Assembly (NCBI RefSeq): GCF_000429245.1
Contig: NZ_AUBM01000007.1
Location: forward strand, 46,163 to 110,162
Length of the DNA: 64,000 nt
DNA from: Schaalia georgiae DSM 6843
GTDB lineage: Bacteria > Actinomycetota > Actinomycetes > Actinomycetales > Actinomycetaceae
Direction of reading: 5' to 3'
In this document: piece after piece, positions 63,866 through 64,000 of the stretch
Position numbering within the stretch: position 1 is the stretch's first letter
Layout: every line of letters starts with the position of its first letter
The notes under the pieces: model-generated
Told to the model about the DNA's origin: nothing
What the model saw: the letters and a program-made list of their open reading frames with translations, nothing else
Databases searched by the model: none
Made by a program: the position numbers and the translations under genes

Positions 63866-64000
63866 GGGCCGGATGCGGGGGCCGCGGCGGAGCCGGAGGG
63901 GCAGTAGCGGCCATCCGCTAGCCCGACCGAACACGCGGGCCGGGCGCGGGCGACCACGGCGCACCTGAGGACCGAGGGCAGAATGCGAGGGCCGGGCGCT

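Overview
The window is chromosomal DNA of a high-GC Gram-positive actinomycete, most likely an Actinomyces/Schaalia-type host-associated species. Supporting signs are actinobacterial gene families (UPF0182, PPA1309-like, two ClpP subunits upstream of ClpX, an IclR-type regulator divergent from leuCD), frequent GTG starts, several promoters lying right against an ATG (leaderless candidates), and a secreted starch enzyme carrying cell-wall-binding repeats. This is inference from gene content and synteny; the sequence carries no 16S gene.

Layout. 1-9.6 kb: the 3'-truncated end of a variant-leucine-rich-repeat protein, a small membrane protein plus MgtC-like protein, pyroglutamyl peptidase, initiator tRNA-Met, a Q/G-rich membrane protein, the large UPF0182 membrane protein with its divergent PPA1309-like neighbour, proC, and a YuiF/NhaC-like transporter. 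10-12.7 kb: valS. 12.8-15.9 kb: a lower-GC accessory patch holding an OLD/AAA15-like ATPase gene with a +1 frameshift, an intact partner with a TOPRIM/DUF4276-like pattern, two decayed small genes that overlap like a toxin-antitoxin pair, and the 3' end of an IS256-family transposase. 15.9-21.8 kb: a lactose locus (GPH permease, GH2 beta-galactosidase, LacI regulator) with two candidate operators in the divergent promoter region. 21.9-29.6 kb: long-chain acyl-CoA synthetase, a Q/G/P-rich membrane protein with a decayed copy beside it, a 33-bp tandem array, and a four-gene MacAB-like ABC operon led by a lipoprotein. 29.7-34.6 kb: chorismate mutase, clpX, clpP2, clpP1 and tig, all on the minus strand. 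34.7-40.1 kb: a beta-CASP metallo-hydrolase, tRNA-Pro and tRNA-Gly, a zinc alcohol dehydrogenase, and a TetR regulator divergent from an intracellular GH13 enzyme with a palindrome between them. 40.3-46.5 kb: a tightly coupled operon of two YbjN-domain proteins, an HSP90-like GHKL ATPase and a 985-residue helical repeat protein, with a small membrane protein downstream. 46.6-55.9 kb: tRNA-His, an ATP-grasp protein, then the cell-envelope and leucine cluster leuC-leuD-murA-DAG kinase-plsC-gpsA-ddl (minus strand). 56.0-64.0 kb: the leu-linked IclR regulator, about 1.1 kb of repeat-filled non-coding DNA, a 1359-residue cell-surface pullulanase, and a TetR regulator followed by an SDR-type oxidoreductase under a strong palindromic operator. 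The last ~135 bases hold nothing I can identify.

How it fits together. Sugar use is a theme: lactose import and cleavage, extracellular pullulan/starch debranching, and a cytoplasmic GH13 enzyme, each with an adjacent regulator or palindrome where visible. Housekeeping blocks (clpXP-tig, leuCD-murA-gpsA-ddl, valS) are complete.

Two things stand out. First, the YbjN-YbjN-HSP90-TPR operon looks like a dedicated chaperone-type machine of unknown purpose. Second, many intergenic regions, mostly between convergent genes, contain short motifs repeated in a forward-forward-reverse-reverse layout. The core sequence differs from site to site, but two sites (about 9.8 kb and 56.9 kb) are recognisably copies of one element.
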